A stretch of 64,000 bases of DNA. Origin: Sthenelais limicola (Eukaryota > Annelida > Polychaeta > Phyllodocida > Sigalionidae). Positions 23,079-33,059 of this stretch are shown in pieces. The stretch's first letter is position 1. Every line of letters begins with the position of its first letter. The notes below the pieces were generated by a model that was not told where the DNA came from, did not search any database, and worked only from the letters and a program-made list of their open reading frames with translations. The stretch spans positions 112,843,916 to 112,907,915 of the forward strand of contig OW804098.1 of the NCBI GenBank assembly GCA_942159475.1, read 5' to 3'. Both the position numbers and the translations under genes were made by a program.

Positions 23079-24100
23079 ATGGAACTCAGTAAATTTGTTT
23101 CACTGCAAAAGCGCGGCGAGGAAAACTATACACTAACCAGGGAAAAACCTGATGGAAAGATTAGGTTCGTAGTTATACCTAAAAAAGTGATAACTGAGGC
23201 ACTGGCGCATGGAGACAGAATAATGTCCGAAGGCATTGTACACAAGGTAGACCTGTGGGAGGTAACACGTTCGCAACACAATGACCAGTACTACATGGCC
23301 TTTTCTAAAAAGGATGAAGAAGGCAACCGAATAGCGTAAGTACAGCTAAAAAAAAACTAAACTAATATTACTAAACTTTGAAATTTACCCTAGGTAAACC
23401 TAGACTAAGTAGTATTAAAGTGTACGTCACTTATATTTACAGGTTTGACTGCATAAACATATCATTTGACGAATACCTGAAGATGAACGATTTGCTGACA
23501 TCTAAACGTGGTTTTAAACGTAAAGCTAATGACGATGATGACTATGACGCCGTTTTAAACGGTAGCCTGGTACCATGTAATGAGGGACACGGAGCATATT
23601 CAGTATATAAATGGAAAACAGATGGTAGCGAAAGCACAAGAGAGTACCTGATAGAATCCAATTGTTTGGCTGAAGCCAAAAAAAACATGGAACCTACAGT
23701 TAAGTGCGAGATTGTTAAGCTAGCAAAGCCAAACATGACTGTACCCGATTTGTTGCGTACGACATACTTGTATTTGATGAGAATGGAATATCAGGACCGA
23801 ATGAAAAAGTTTTGTTTACTGTGTAAGGATGGGACCCTACCTGCCAGCGAACATACCATAGGCTGCCAAGCTGAAAGCCTTGTCACACAACACGTAAAGG
23901 CCTGCCATTTAAGGATGTCTGTTATGCGTCTTGCCATGGCTGCTCGTAGCCTATGTCTGTACTACAACATTGGGATGCAGAGCGTATCGTTTGCCAAGGC
24001 TAGCGAAGTTCTGAAGGAAAAATACCATGCCCTAGACAACATGCTTCGATTTGAAGTTGGTGATGTTCCCTTTGAGTATGGACTGCTAGACTGCTTGTAG
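23079..24100 (+). CDS. spliced Polinton accessory protein (two exons, about 304 aa)
   Basis: The first frame opens at ATG 23079 (aaaacATGG) and reaches a stop at 23339, but a consensus donor GC|GTAAGT begins at 23336. An acceptor ATTTACAG ends at 23442. Removing 23336-23442 (107 bp) keeps the frame and joins to the longer second frame, which has no good ATG at its own start. The product is about 304 residues: an N-terminal beta-rich part (DGKIRFVVIPKKV), an acidic basic-flanked linker (KRKANDDDDYD), and a C-terminal part with CLLCKDG..H.IGC...H...C that could bind zinc. The N-terminal layout loosely recalls PC4-type ssDNA-binding folds, but that is speculation. AATAAA at 24289 and 24355. Confidence 0.75.
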
Positions 24101-25680
24101 TAGCACCTGTTGTATAAGCCAGTCGTGTAAAAATGTAACACAAAGAAAAGAGCAAATGTTAGAATTAAGTTGTACTAAACATGTTTATTTAAAGGATATA
24201 TGGAGCTAGTTAACCGGTAACCAGCTTTTTAAAATACACATAATGTTATTTATCTACCTTTATTTAAAACCCCAGCATTTGTGGTTATAAATAAATGTTT
24301 GAGTAGAATATGTAAGTTATATATATAGAGTAATCACATGAGGAGAAGTTTCACAATAAAGGTTGACGTAGAAAAAAGACATATTGTTGTTTCCTAAATA
24401 CTGGGCCCTAAACGTTATAAATAAGATGTATAATGGAATACGAAAGTAATTACATGACGTGTTGACGTTATAGATATAAAAGCATACAAGTAGCACGTTA
24501 TATAAATAGAGGTTTTGCTGGAAATGTAATATACCCGTACAGCAACCTTTAGTTTAACATGGGACATATGGAACAATATTTAAATTAAATAAAACCTGAG
24601 AATTCTTTTGTGTACGAACATTATAAAAGCCCGGACAAAAGGCAAATATATAAAAGCTAAACTGGAGGAGTTGGTGTATAGCTCAACCCGCAAAGACATA
24701 CGTAAGCACAGAGACACGTTATAATTTAAGACGAGTGACTATTGTTCTGGAAAACAGAACTAAACAGGGAACACAATAAGACCTAGGGATAAACTTAACA
24801 TAACAAAAACGTCCTTTTTCTGACATTTTTTTTTTCTTTTTTGCAAACTGTTCTAAATAGCAGTCGTAATAAACCTAAAGTAATGCAAAGTAAAGCACCT
24901 GTTATGTGCTTAAGTATACGAAAGAAACAAACCTAAATAGTTTGCAATACTACAAGTACAGACTTATCTGCAAACCGATATTAAAAGTGGCCATACCGAT
25001 GCTTAAAATAGCACAGGAATTTTTGCAAACGGTTCTAAATAGTAGGTATAATACACCTTTAAAATGGTGCAAAATAGAGATTAAGTATGATAAAGCACCG
25101 TACGGTATTATTTTAATATGGGAAAATACAACAAGCATAGTTTACAACACTACAAAGGAAGGATCTGTACTAAAACACTTTGGAAAACGAGTCTAAATAG
25201 GGAACCTAATAAAAAAAAAAAACCCAAAAAAACCCCCCCTAAAATTATACAAACACTAGAATAGTTTGCAAATGTGTTTAAATAGTGGGCGTAGTAAAGG
25301 CTTAAAAAATACCTAAAGCAGTTAAAGCATTGCACGGTAACTTATAATGAGAAAAGTACAATACCAAATAAAAAATTTTGCAAACGGTTCTAAATATAGG
25401 TATAAAAGCACAGACAACATAGGTACAGCACCGTACGGTATATATTAAAATACGGAAAGAACAATACCAGGCACAACCGTAGCTAACAATATTACAAATG
25501 ATAGTACATGTACTGGAAAAATACATACTGCACATGTTTAAAAAATACGGTTAAAAAAACCCCCAAAACCCAAAACATGTACGGCGCTGAATAAAAGTAT
25601 TAAAAGCCAGACAAAACATTAGCAAATACCTGGTATTGTTCTTTTCATATTACATACATTTAAGTGAAAGGTACAGACAT
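24101..25680. other. 1.6-kb non-coding repeat region between convergent accessory genes
   Basis: AT-rich sequence with no supported gene. It contains degenerate dispersed units: TTTTGCAAACNGTTCTAAAT at about 24838, 25021 and 25376 with a weaker one at 25264; GGAAAACNNNNCTAAANAGG, followed by GAAC, at about 24748 and 25179; and GCACCGTACGGTAT at about 25096 and 25427. TATAAAAG-like words recur (about 24475, 24620, 24650). It covers the 3' ends of two convergent genes. It could hold an untranslated RNA or a replication/packaging signal. Confidence 0.6.
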
Positions 25681-27547
25681 CTAACAAGTAAAGAATACCG
25701 CCTCATCGGTTGTAAAGGAGGAGGATGAGGCGGTGGGGATGGGGGAGGCAAAGGACAAAGCCTTTTTTGGATTTAGACCCGTAGCGCCACTTACAGGTGT
25801 TGCGGTGTAAGTGGATCTAGGGTCTGCTCCAAGAGCCAGTTGGACGAAAGGTCTTAACAAGACCTCTCGTCCAACTGTCTCGAATGTCTCATCCCCAATG
25901 TGTGGTGTGGCGATGTTGGGGGCTGAGGTCACACGTCTTAGAGCACCCATAGCAGCCGGGCTTTGGGGGGACATTAGGAGCCTCATGTGGTCGGCGCTGG
26001 TTGTGTCCATAAGCTTTTGGAATAGGCGCTTTGTCGCCATGCGACGCTTAAGCTTATGGACATAGCCGACCACACTAAAGGCTAGTGAAGCCAAAGCTAT
26101 GAGGATAACTACAATCTCTGTCACAAGTTCTGCGATGTCCTCCTCCTCCTCCTTGTGGTCCTTAGCACTCGTGTCTGAAGCCTTGCCGTTGTGCTTGTTT
26201 GTGGGGGATGTGCCAGCCTTTGTTGCCGCCGCGACCGCCGTCTTCACCAGCCCGTGTCTCACAGCAGTGATCTTGCTCTGTAGAGTATAAATTGTTGGGG
26301 GGGAAAAAGTAAGGCACATGATACTAAATAATGCACTATGTAATTAAAGACATTACAATAAAAGTTACTACACGCTACGTTCATGTATATTGGGGTGTTG
26401 CTAATCATTATCTATATAATATCAGTATTTGCGGTTTTATGTATTCATAACATTAATAACGATAAATATATTACTGACTATATGTAAAGTATGATTAAAC
26501 CTGCTAACCTTCTTTACAGCTACCTTTGATGTGGTGATGGTTGTTGTCGGTTCCTCTGGATTGCTGTTTCCCTTTTTCTCCTGCTCGCTTTCTTCAACTG
26601 GTGGTGCTGCCGGTTCTTGATCCAATGGATTCTAGGAACGAAATTGTTGTGCTGTTATGTCAATAGTGCTTAGTGCGGTAAACAGTGGTGCGAACCAATG
26701 GAATACAATATGTATTAAAGTTGTGTGACTAACGTATTCGTATTATTATCATTATTATTATTATAAAAGATTGAAATAAAGAACGTATAAAAATAACAAC
26801 GTTACCTGTGGTAACTGTTCGTCGTGACCTTGCAAGCTCTTAGTTGTGTTGGTGTTGTCCTTGCCACCGGTTAGGGACTATTAAAAATAAAACATACGCC
26901 AAGTTACTTAGCATGTATATATTAAAGCAAAACAAACAAGAAGTTAGGTTATAAATATATATTATATTTAGATATAAACATGTAGTGAAAATACCCTAAC
27001 TGAGAACACACACACACGCACACACACGCGCACACACGCACACACACACACACACACGCCATGTGGTTCGCATATTATATTATAACTACTGGTTACAATA
27101 TAAGATAATACATAGCGATATTAAACACTTTTTAAAACAAGGTAGTTAACCAAAGAATACAACGAATATGTACTAATGACCTACCGCAATCAAGGGTTCG
27201 CACTCAGCGACTAGGACGATGTTCAGGTTTTGGATGAGCGCCTGGTCCGTGCAGAGGAAGCCAGTGTGTCGTACGTCTATAACCACTAGAGAAGGGAATA
27301 CGATCTGAAGGCGGTCGATGTTGCTTTTCCTAATCTGAGTGTTTAGGTTTAGCCGCAGATCCAACCGTTTTACCCACCGTTGCGGAGACATTGACAAAAG
27401 TCCGTACGAGCCTATTGTGCGGCAGACTGCCAGGCCGCGCGTCCTGTGGCAGGAGCACGACCTGCAGAAGTCCCCTCTACTGCTGGCATTCCTGCACAGC
27501 ACCCACAGCACTATGCAGCTGAGAAATACTATCTTGCAGGTAACCAT
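25681..27547 (-). CDS. four-exon type I membrane glycoprotein of the Polinton
   Basis: Four exons join in phase 0: 27185-27547, 26806-26877, 26509-26631 and 25681-26277. The introns have GTAGGT, GTAAC and GTTAGC donors and YAG acceptors. The sum is about 384 residues. Exon 1 starts with a signal peptide (residues 1-20) and then a Cys framework: CxC (31, 33), then C42, C99 and C116, resembling an LRR N-terminal cap. Exons 2 and 3 make a Thr/Pro/Glu-rich stalk. Exon 4 holds a predicted membrane helix (about 237-259, VVILIALASLAFSVVGYV), a KLKRR stop-transfer and a 120-residue cytosolic tail. It is divergent from, and shares its Cys spacing with, the gene at 28925. It is likely a surface or virion glycoprotein. 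The junctions are inferred. Confidence 0.7.
27005..27059. repeat. (CA)n microsatellite in first intron
   Basis: An interrupted ACACAC/GCAC run inside the first intron of the four-exon membrane protein gene. Confidence 0.9.
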
Positions 27548-27779
27548 TGTACAACAGGAGTACAGTGACAGCCGATGTAATGCTAACTCGAAAACAGAAA
27601 GAAACCTGATTGAGTTGTCAGTCCTTTCTTTTTTTTGCGTCTATCTTGCGTCTATCCTGCTGGAGGGTGCACGTGGAAAGAGGCAGAGGAGTCAGCTGAG
27701 GTCATGAGAGGGGCCATAAAACAATAAACATTGCGAAGCGCCAAAGCTGGACAGGTGCATCGTGGGAGTAAACAACACG

Positions 27780-28155
27780 TTTTTTTGTTTTTTTTTTGTC
27801 AAAGCGCCGCAAAGTAATACTAACTAAGAAAATATGCATTGTATCTATGCTATATAATGTAGGCTGTAAATACATAGTAATATTATTAATCCTATGAACG
27901 CTACGTAATATATTTCGCCTGCTCGAGAAAGGTGTCCATACTTCCGGTTTGTAAATACCGAAGTAAGCAGCCTTTTTTTTATTTTTTTTTTTACAGAATA
28001 CCGAATAACTAGTGCTAGCTATGACAAAACGCATTGTATCTGGTTTAGATAGTGTATATTATAAATATAAAGTATTAATGTTTGCCCTATAAATAGTAGG
28101 GAGTATATCTCGCCTGTTCGAGAGCGGTGACCATACTTCCGGTTAATAAGTGATC
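27780..28155. repeat. duplicated segment in the divergent promoter region
   Basis: Two diverged copies of a block of about 195 bp: a T-rich run, an AAACGCATTGTATCT-like phrase, then CTCGAGAAAGGTGTCCATACTTCCGGTT (27921 on) against TTCGAGAGCGGTGACCATACTTCCGGTT (28117 on). They lie between the two divergent membrane protein genes. Confidence 0.65.
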
Positions 28156-28684
28156 CGATGAAACTGAATCGAGTTTAACCTGGCTAGCGACTGATGTGTT
28201 CTTATTTACGTTTTGCCGAACCGTACATAGACGAAAGGTATGTAGTCGCTTCTTACATTTCAAGCTGTTTTATATATGTTATGAATGTATCCATAGGATA
28301 GATAGAAAGAGTCACAGCGATGACTATGTTATTCGGAATGTAGTATGAGTAGCGCTATAACCATGTGACAGCTATGTGTTGGCACTAGCGGTCACACCAC
28401 GTGGAATTAGTTGCACCTTGTATAGCTAACCATAAGACCTTTCAACTGTCAACTAGCGAAGGCGTAGTGTTCTGTATAATAAATGAGTTTGTTTAGTCGA
28501 TCTTCTATTGATAGCGATACAGTTGTGCAACCGTGTTAAATGAAAGGCTATTGTGTGGTTACTATTGAGTAAATAAACCACTATCTTTTTGTAGGCGTAA
28601 ATACTGACTTATCCGAATGACCCGGATCCTAATGATAACTACGACTAGTAGAAGGATGTTCATCACATGATGCGTCGAAGAGGA

Positions 28685-28688
<4 letters not shown>

Positions 28689-28738
<50 letters not shown>
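28689..28738. repeat. (TA)n microsatellite
   Basis: About 25 TA units. Confidence 0.95.
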
Positions 28739-28742
<4 letters not shown>

Positions 28743-28924
28743 TGACAGGGAGTATAACTACATAGTATAGCGCTGTTGTGTACTTTGCTAAAAGGTTTTG
28801 TAAAGGTCTAGACGCGGAGCGAAACCTTGTGCACTATTTATTCTACACACACGTAGTACAACGGTTTGTGTAAAGACAAAGCAACACGATATACGCTTTT
28901 ATTATTATTATTATTATTATCACA

Positions 28925-29752
28925 ATGTATTTTTGCTCGGCCTTTTTGGTGATTGTTATTTGTGTGGGATACACCCAGCACAACAGTGATATAGTGGATG
29001 TTACCAAAAACCTGTGTACAGACTTTCCTGGGCAATGTACGTGTTTTGTCGACAATAATGTTCATTTTATAAGGTGTCGGATGGCTAATGACGATCCACA
29101 ACAGTACCTGGCTCCCGTGCGTTACTCCATGTTTGACTTTAGGATGTGTTCCATTGGCATATTTAGACCTAGCTTTGCCGAACAGTTTAGCGAAGTTTTA
29201 CAAATGGACATAAGCATGTCGCTGGTTGAAATGAACTGCACAGACGTTCAGTGTAAGGACACAAGCTATGTTTTAATAACAGACTGTCCAAAGTGCGTTC
29301 ACCACCAGTCGACCACGACCACGACTGCAGTTTCTACTGCAGACAACTACAAGACCACACTGTCAAGTGTATTTCCCTTTACTAACACAAGCACTTCTCC
29401 TATATCCTCCTCGACCAAAGAACCAGTTACTGTTACTACGGATATAAGTATTATAGTATCCACGACCGACACTGTTGATCACGAAGGCACAGAACCTGCT
29501 ACTAGTCCTGTTAATAGCGATGATTATGAAGGAACAAATGCTGAAACTATTGCTCTGATATCCATATGTGTTGTACTTGGACTGAGTGTAATGGCAGGTT
29601 GTATTGTTGGGATATTATTTATATTACACAGGCGAGGAATTGTTACAATCGGACGAAGATCTAATACGATATACACGGGCAACGAGGTGTACCAAAACAT
29701 AGTGTTGGCTGATATGAACGACAGCTCCAGCTCCAGCTCCAGCAGCGTATGA
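28925..29752 (+). CDS. intronless type I membrane glycoprotein of the Polinton (275 aa)
   Basis: One frame from ATG (cacaATGT) encodes, in order: a signal peptide (1-17); a Cys-rich ectodomain with C31, C38/C40 (CxC), C51, C75, C105, C110, C121 and C124; a Ser/Thr-rich mucin-like stalk (about 128-205); a strongly hydrophobic helix (about 208-234) followed by HRR; and a 40-residue tail with tyrosine motifs (NEVYQNIV) ending in poly-Ser. N-glycosylation sequons include NCT (104) and NTS (154). The CxC-x10-C-x53-C-x15-C spacing matches that of the divergent four-exon gene. It is probably exposed on cell or particle surface. AATAAA at 29808. Fusion or receptor function cannot be read from the sequence. 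Confidence 0.85.
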   Translation: MYFCSAFLVIVICVGYTQHNSDIVDVTKNLCTDFPGQCTCFVDNNVHFIRCRMANDDPQQYLAPVRYSMFDFRMCSIGIFRPSFAEQFSEVLQMDISMSLVEMNCTDVQCKDTSYVLITDCPKCVHHQSTTTTTAVSTADNYKTTLSSVFPFTNTSTSPISSSTKEPVTVTTDISIIVSTTDTVDHEGTEPATSPVNSDDYEGTNAETIALISICVVLGLSVMAGCIVGILFILHRRGIVTIGRRSNTIYTGNEVYQNIVLADMNDSSSSSSSSV

Positions 29753-29934
29753 ACAAGTGGTTAATATGTATGGAGGGAATAGAAAAGCGCTAAGAACACT
29801 GTAAGTAAATAAAAGAAGCACACAGGTAACATTTTGTAATTAAGCTTTGTTTTTATTTATAACTATATTGCATTGTAGTGTTGACATTGGTAATTATATA
29901 TATATATATATTTATTATTAATCACAGTAGCATA

Positions 29935-30441
29935 TCAGTACCGACACACATGGTTATACATTACGGCTACATTATAATCGTTTTGGATTAGCTTTGTGGA
30001 AGAAAACAAGTATACATAATCCTCCAGTGATATGTTTGTTTTAAACTTTAACTGACAGTATAGCACACAGTAATGTCCGCACACAGAGCTTTCATGACTT
30101 TGCAGTTGTTTAATGCTAAACTTGTAATTTGGTCCATTTGCAATCATTACACGTAAAATATGTTTGTGATAAAAGGCGGGAGCTCTGGCTAGGGAATCAA
30201 ACAATTCGACCGGTCCGCTAACAGGAAAGTATAAGACAAACCAATGCATTCCCTTTAGATGACGTGGGGATGAGTTTACAATAAAACATGACGGTCTACT
30301 TGTGATAGTTATGGGTAAGTCCTGATAGGATATAGAACCCTTAAACCATGTTATGCTACGCAAGCAGTCATTAATGTCCTTTTGGCTAAGGCCTTCACCA
30401 AACACAAGGGACGTAGTAGAGTTAGCCTTCTGTGTAGACAT
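29935..30441 (-). CDS. Polinton adenovirus-type cysteine protease (PRO)
   Basis: This 168-residue protein has the Ulp1/adenain arrangement: His66 in GMHWFVLYFP, Asp82 in ELFDS, a Gln around 112-114 and nucleophile Cys121 in SSVCGHYC. In adenovirus and Polintons this enzyme cuts capsid and core precursors during particle maturation. The start lies 20 bp inside the end of the major capsid gene. The protein is slightly short compared with adenain (about 200) but has all catalytic residues. Confidence 0.9.
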   Translation of the reverse strand: MSTQKANSTTSLVFGEGLSQKDINDCLRSITWFKGSISYQDLPITITSRPSCFIVNSSPRHLKGMHWFVLYFPVSGPVELFDSLARAPAFYHKHILRVMIANGPNYKFSIKQLQSHESSVCGHYCVLYCQLKFKTNISLEDYVYLFSSTKLIQNDYNVAVMYNHVCRY

Positions 30442-32020
30442 TTCGGGCGTGATCGATCTTTAGCAGTGCGGGTAAAGTTCCGTAGGCCAGAAGTGTAACA
30501 GGACTGGTAAGACTTTTACCGAATGTCACCGACAGTCTTGTACTTCCCTTCTTCATTGGTGTCGTTAGAAGCTCCTCCGCTTTGTTTTTGGCTACGTCGA
30601 AAATGAAAAGCGTAAAACCCTTAAGGTACTCTGACTGGCTTATGGCAGGGAGTTCCTTTTGACTGGCTGGACGACTTTCGAACAGGGTGGCGTACGCCTC
30701 GGTAAACTCGTCTTCGTCAAAGTTCGGTTGCAGTGGCTTTCCTGGTACAGAGCGTCCGTCCACCTCCAGAGACAGCCTCGTTATGGAGAAGTGTTGAAAG
30801 TGAAAAGGGTTTTTAAGATTGGAGCCGTTGTATGCATCCGCTAAAACTAGGCCTACAATCAGCTGCTTGGGTAGGTTGTCCTGAAATATATTGTCCGTGC
30901 TCCAGCTTAGATTTGTCGTTGGAATGTTAAACGTTTTAATGTCGCTCTTGGTATATGGATATAGCACCGGTTCCTTGTGCAACATGGCATCGTGAGCCAT
31001 AAGCAGTCCTGGATTTATCTTTACATGAGGCACGTGTAGAACAGCCTCCTTTATGGCAACAGTATAGTGCTTTGACGTTCTAGCCACCAAGGGTGCTGCG
31101 ACGGCTTTTGTTATCTGTTTTTTAGCCTTTCGATACATGCGCTTTTTCCCATCTTTACTAAAATTTTGCCCGTCGTTCTTGTCTTTCCTTCTTTTCTTAG
31201 CCTTTTGTTTAGCAGTTGCACTGTATTCCTCCTCATTCTCCTCCTTCTCCTCCGCTTTCTCCTCATCCTCCTCCTCTTTTTCCTCATCGGTTTCCCACAC
31301 CCCGGTGTCATTGTATCGATTAAATTCTTCCGCAGAGGTGTTGACGTCATAGGAACCTGGTAACTTGGGGTACATTAGCCTAAACTTGTCCTGTGCCGGA
31401 TACAGCTTGACGTGTAGAGGCACTCCGTTGATGAGTAGTTTATTCTGCTCTGTAATGTCACATGGTAAATAGGTCATAAGGTTTGCCTCCCGACCTTTTT
31501 TTGTTAGTTTATTACGGGCTGTTAGACCGGTGTTGGCGCTTGTTTTTGCGTCTGTATCGTCCATAACACCGGCCGTATCTTTGTGAAACCCCGCAATACT
31601 AAACCAGCTTAGGTGATCGTTAACTCCGTACCGTAGCATAGTGTCTATAACGGCCTTGTAAGCTAGGTTCGTCCCTGTTCCATTATTGACGTGACATTGC
31701 TGGAGCATTACCTCCATTTGGTTAAAGATGGTAATGGCCGGCATGTTGACAAGCGTGGCATTATCCTCCTCCTTTACTACGGCTCCTGTGTCTGTCAACA
31801 GTTGCAATTTGACCATCAGCTTTGTATTTTTAAGATCGATATAGTCTGAAGAGTGGTTCTGCACGTCGAACTGGATTACAGACCCTCCCGTAAACGTTCC
31901 CACAGGCCTAAACTCTTTAATGTAAACCTCACTGACGGCGGTGTTAAACGGGGTAACCGTAAACAGGTCAAGTCTGTTGGAGAACCCTTCCTCTGCCCCG
32001 TCCAGTACATACGTAGCCAT
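30422..32020 (-). CDS. Polinton major capsid protein, double jelly-roll (MCP)
   Basis: A 532-residue protein starting MATYVLDGAEEGFSNRLDLF, followed by beta-rich segments typical of Polinton MCP (KEFRPVGTFTGGSVIQFDVQ, DYIDLKNTKLMVKLQLL) and a C-terminal half with FHFQHFSITRLSLEVDGRSV. Position just upstream of the protease and length fit the family. An unusual insertion at about residues 243-312 is a Glu-rich then Lys/Arg-rich run between the jelly rolls. It is probably a surface or DNA-facing loop and is partly built by a GAG/GAA-type microsatellite. It ends overlapping the protease start. Confidence 0.92.
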   Translation of the reverse strand: MATYVLDGAEEGFSNRLDLFTVTPFNTAVSEVYIKEFRPVGTFTGGSVIQFDVQNHSSDYIDLKNTKLMVKLQLLTDTGAVVKEEDNATLVNMPAITIFNQMEVMLQQCHVNNGTGTNLAYKAVIDTMLRYGVNDHLSWFSIAGFHKDTAGVMDDTDAKTSANTGLTARNKLTKKGREANLMTYLPCDITEQNKLLINGVPLHVKLYPAQDKFRLMYPKLPGSYDVNTSAEEFNRYNDTGVWETDEEKEEEDEEKAEEKEENEEEYSATAKQKAKKRRKDKNDGQNFSKDGKKRMYRKAKKQITKAVAAPLVARTSKHYTVAIKEAVLHVPHVKINPGLLMAHDAMLHKEPVLYPYTKSDIKTFNIPTTNLSWSTDNIFQDNLPKQLIVGLVLADAYNGSNLKNPFHFQHFSITRLSLEVDGRSVPGKPLQPNFDEDEFTEAYATLFESRPASQKELPAISQSEYLKGFTLFIFDVAKNKAEELLTTPMKKGSTRLSVTFGKSLTSPVTLLAYGTLPALLKIDHARNVYTEG

Positions 32021-32030
32021 TTGGAGTTTC

Positions 32031-32050
32031 TTTATTATTATTATTATTAT
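32031..32050. repeat. (ATT)n run upstream of MCP
   Basis: A short ATT microsatellite within the gap between MCP and the basic protein. Similar runs precede other genes of the element. Confidence 0.9.
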
Positions 32051-32059
32051 TCGATTGGA

Positions 32060-32497
32060 CTATGCCTTTCGAAACCTGCGCTTTGTAGTTGAACCGCCGG
32101 TTTTAGACTGTTTATTTCTACCTCTTCTTACACGCTTTCGCTGCTTTCTTACTCCGCCTTTACGCTTGGAGACACGGCCACCAGCTTTTTTTCGTGTGTT
32201 AGCTTTTGCCTTGCGTCCCCTTCCGCGCGTTCCTCTTTTTGTAGAATGACCACCTGTTTTCATTGCTGAGGTATTTATACTGTTGTACGTCTGAAACCTG
32301 TCCTCTTCCTCTTTTTCCTCCTTTTTGAGTGCAACCCTGGCTCGCTCAACTACCTGATGCTCGGGGCTAACAAAAACAGTTGACTTTTTACCGGATGATC
32401 CCTTTCCGCTGTGTAGTGTAGTAATGTTATTGTTGAAACTAGTTTTCGTAATGCGCTTCCACTGTTCTGTGTCTGGTATATAGGGCACAAACGTCAT
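32060..32497 (-). CDS. basic core-like protein (145 aa)
   Basis: It starts MTFVPYIPDTEQWKRITK. After an acidic-basic helix (VVERARVALKKEEKEEE), the C-terminal half is almost entirely Arg/Lys/Gly/Thr/Ser (RGTRGRGRKAKANTRKKAGG). That composition fits a DNA-condensing core protein like adenovirus pVII or mu, and Gly-Gly steps (KTGGHS, KAGGRV, SKTGGS) are candidate maturation sites for the adjacent protease. It overlaps the penton-like gene by 4 bp. The role is inferred from composition and position in the capsid cluster. Confidence 0.75.
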   Translation of the reverse strand: MTFVPYIPDTEQWKRITKTSFNNNITTLHSGKGSSGKKSTVFVSPEHQVVERARVALKKEEKEEEDRFQTYNSINTSAMKTGGHSTKRGTRGRGRKAKANTRKKAGGRVSKRKGGVRKQRKRVRRGRNKQSKTGGSTTKRRFRKA

Positions 32498-32752
32498 GTT
32501 CTTTGCAAATGAAGTGTACAGCGCACCTCTTTGGCGTTTACTGTTGGTACCTTGTCTGTTCCACTTCTTATATAGATACGCAGATGTCTACACCCAAACT
32601 GGTTCTTTATGCGCATGTAGTACGGAATAGCTATGGTCTCCTCCCCCTTCTCCTCCTCCCCCTGCCGTATGACTCGAAGCAAAGGTCTGAATTCATCTTT
32701 GATAACGGAGCTATGAGTCAAAATATCACTGTATACACAGAACATGTCCTCC

Positions 32753-32784
<32 letters not shown>

Positions 32785-33042
32785 CTCCTCCCCCTCCTCC
32801 TCCTCCTCCTCCTCCTTTTCCTCGTCGTCGTTTTTAATAACCCTAAACTCCATTAATGACATTTCCCATAGTCTCCTACTCAAGTCTACGCACATGGGTA
32901 TTTCCACAGTAAAGTCCCAAGGCTTGTTAAAAGGGTACTTTTCCTTCGAGTCCTCTGAAGAGACGAACATGTACAGGTGATTCACCTCGTCGTCCTCTCT
33001 ATTGTAGGACATGTGCGTGATACTAGTGCTCATCATTGACAT
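32494..33042 (-). CDS. Polinton minor capsid (penton-like) protein
   Basis: A 182-residue protein just upstream of the core and MCP genes. It has the short beta-strand pattern of a single jelly roll (PWDFTVEIPMCVDLSRRLWE, then FCVYSDILTHSSV and LLRVI, ending CRHLRIYIRSG..VRCTLHLQRT). Size and position match the Polinton minor capsid that forms capsid vertices. An acidic/poly-Asn insertion (about 73-98), built by GAA/GAG and AAC microsatellites, interrupts the fold as a loop. Starts at ATG 33042, immediately behind an ATT run. Confidence 0.85.
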
Positions 33043-33059
33043 TATTATTATTATTATTA

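Larger units (their letters stand above)
27548..28924. promoter_or_regulatory. 1.4-kb divergent intergenic region of the membrane protein pair
   Basis: No gene is supported. It holds the duplicated ACTTCCGGTT-containing block, a (TA)n run of about 50 bp (28689-28738) and an (ATT)n run ending at 28920, four bases before the + strand ATG. It must contain the promoters of both membrane protein genes. ACTTCCGG is the reverse complement of the ETS word CCGGAAGT. Confidence 0.55.

Noticed and set aside
23378..23482. An independent start for the second accessory frame at 23378
   Set aside because: The first codon there is TTG within the inferred intron; the frame is better explained as a second exon.
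24906..25196. 96-codon open frame in the repeat-bearing gap
   Set aside because: The repeat units themselves run through it, the composition is Lys/Ile/Tyr-rich as in random AT-rich DNA, and the start is not ATG in good context.
26278..26319. ATG at 26319 as the start of the membrane protein
   Set aside because: The region reads like a polypyrimidine tract and acceptor (ends CTCTACAG). Starting here would leave the protein without a signal peptide, and the upstream exons fit in frame.
28925..29752. Fusion glycoprotein call for the membrane proteins
   Set aside because: No fusion peptide, heptad pattern or class II/III hallmark is visible; only the type I layout is supported.
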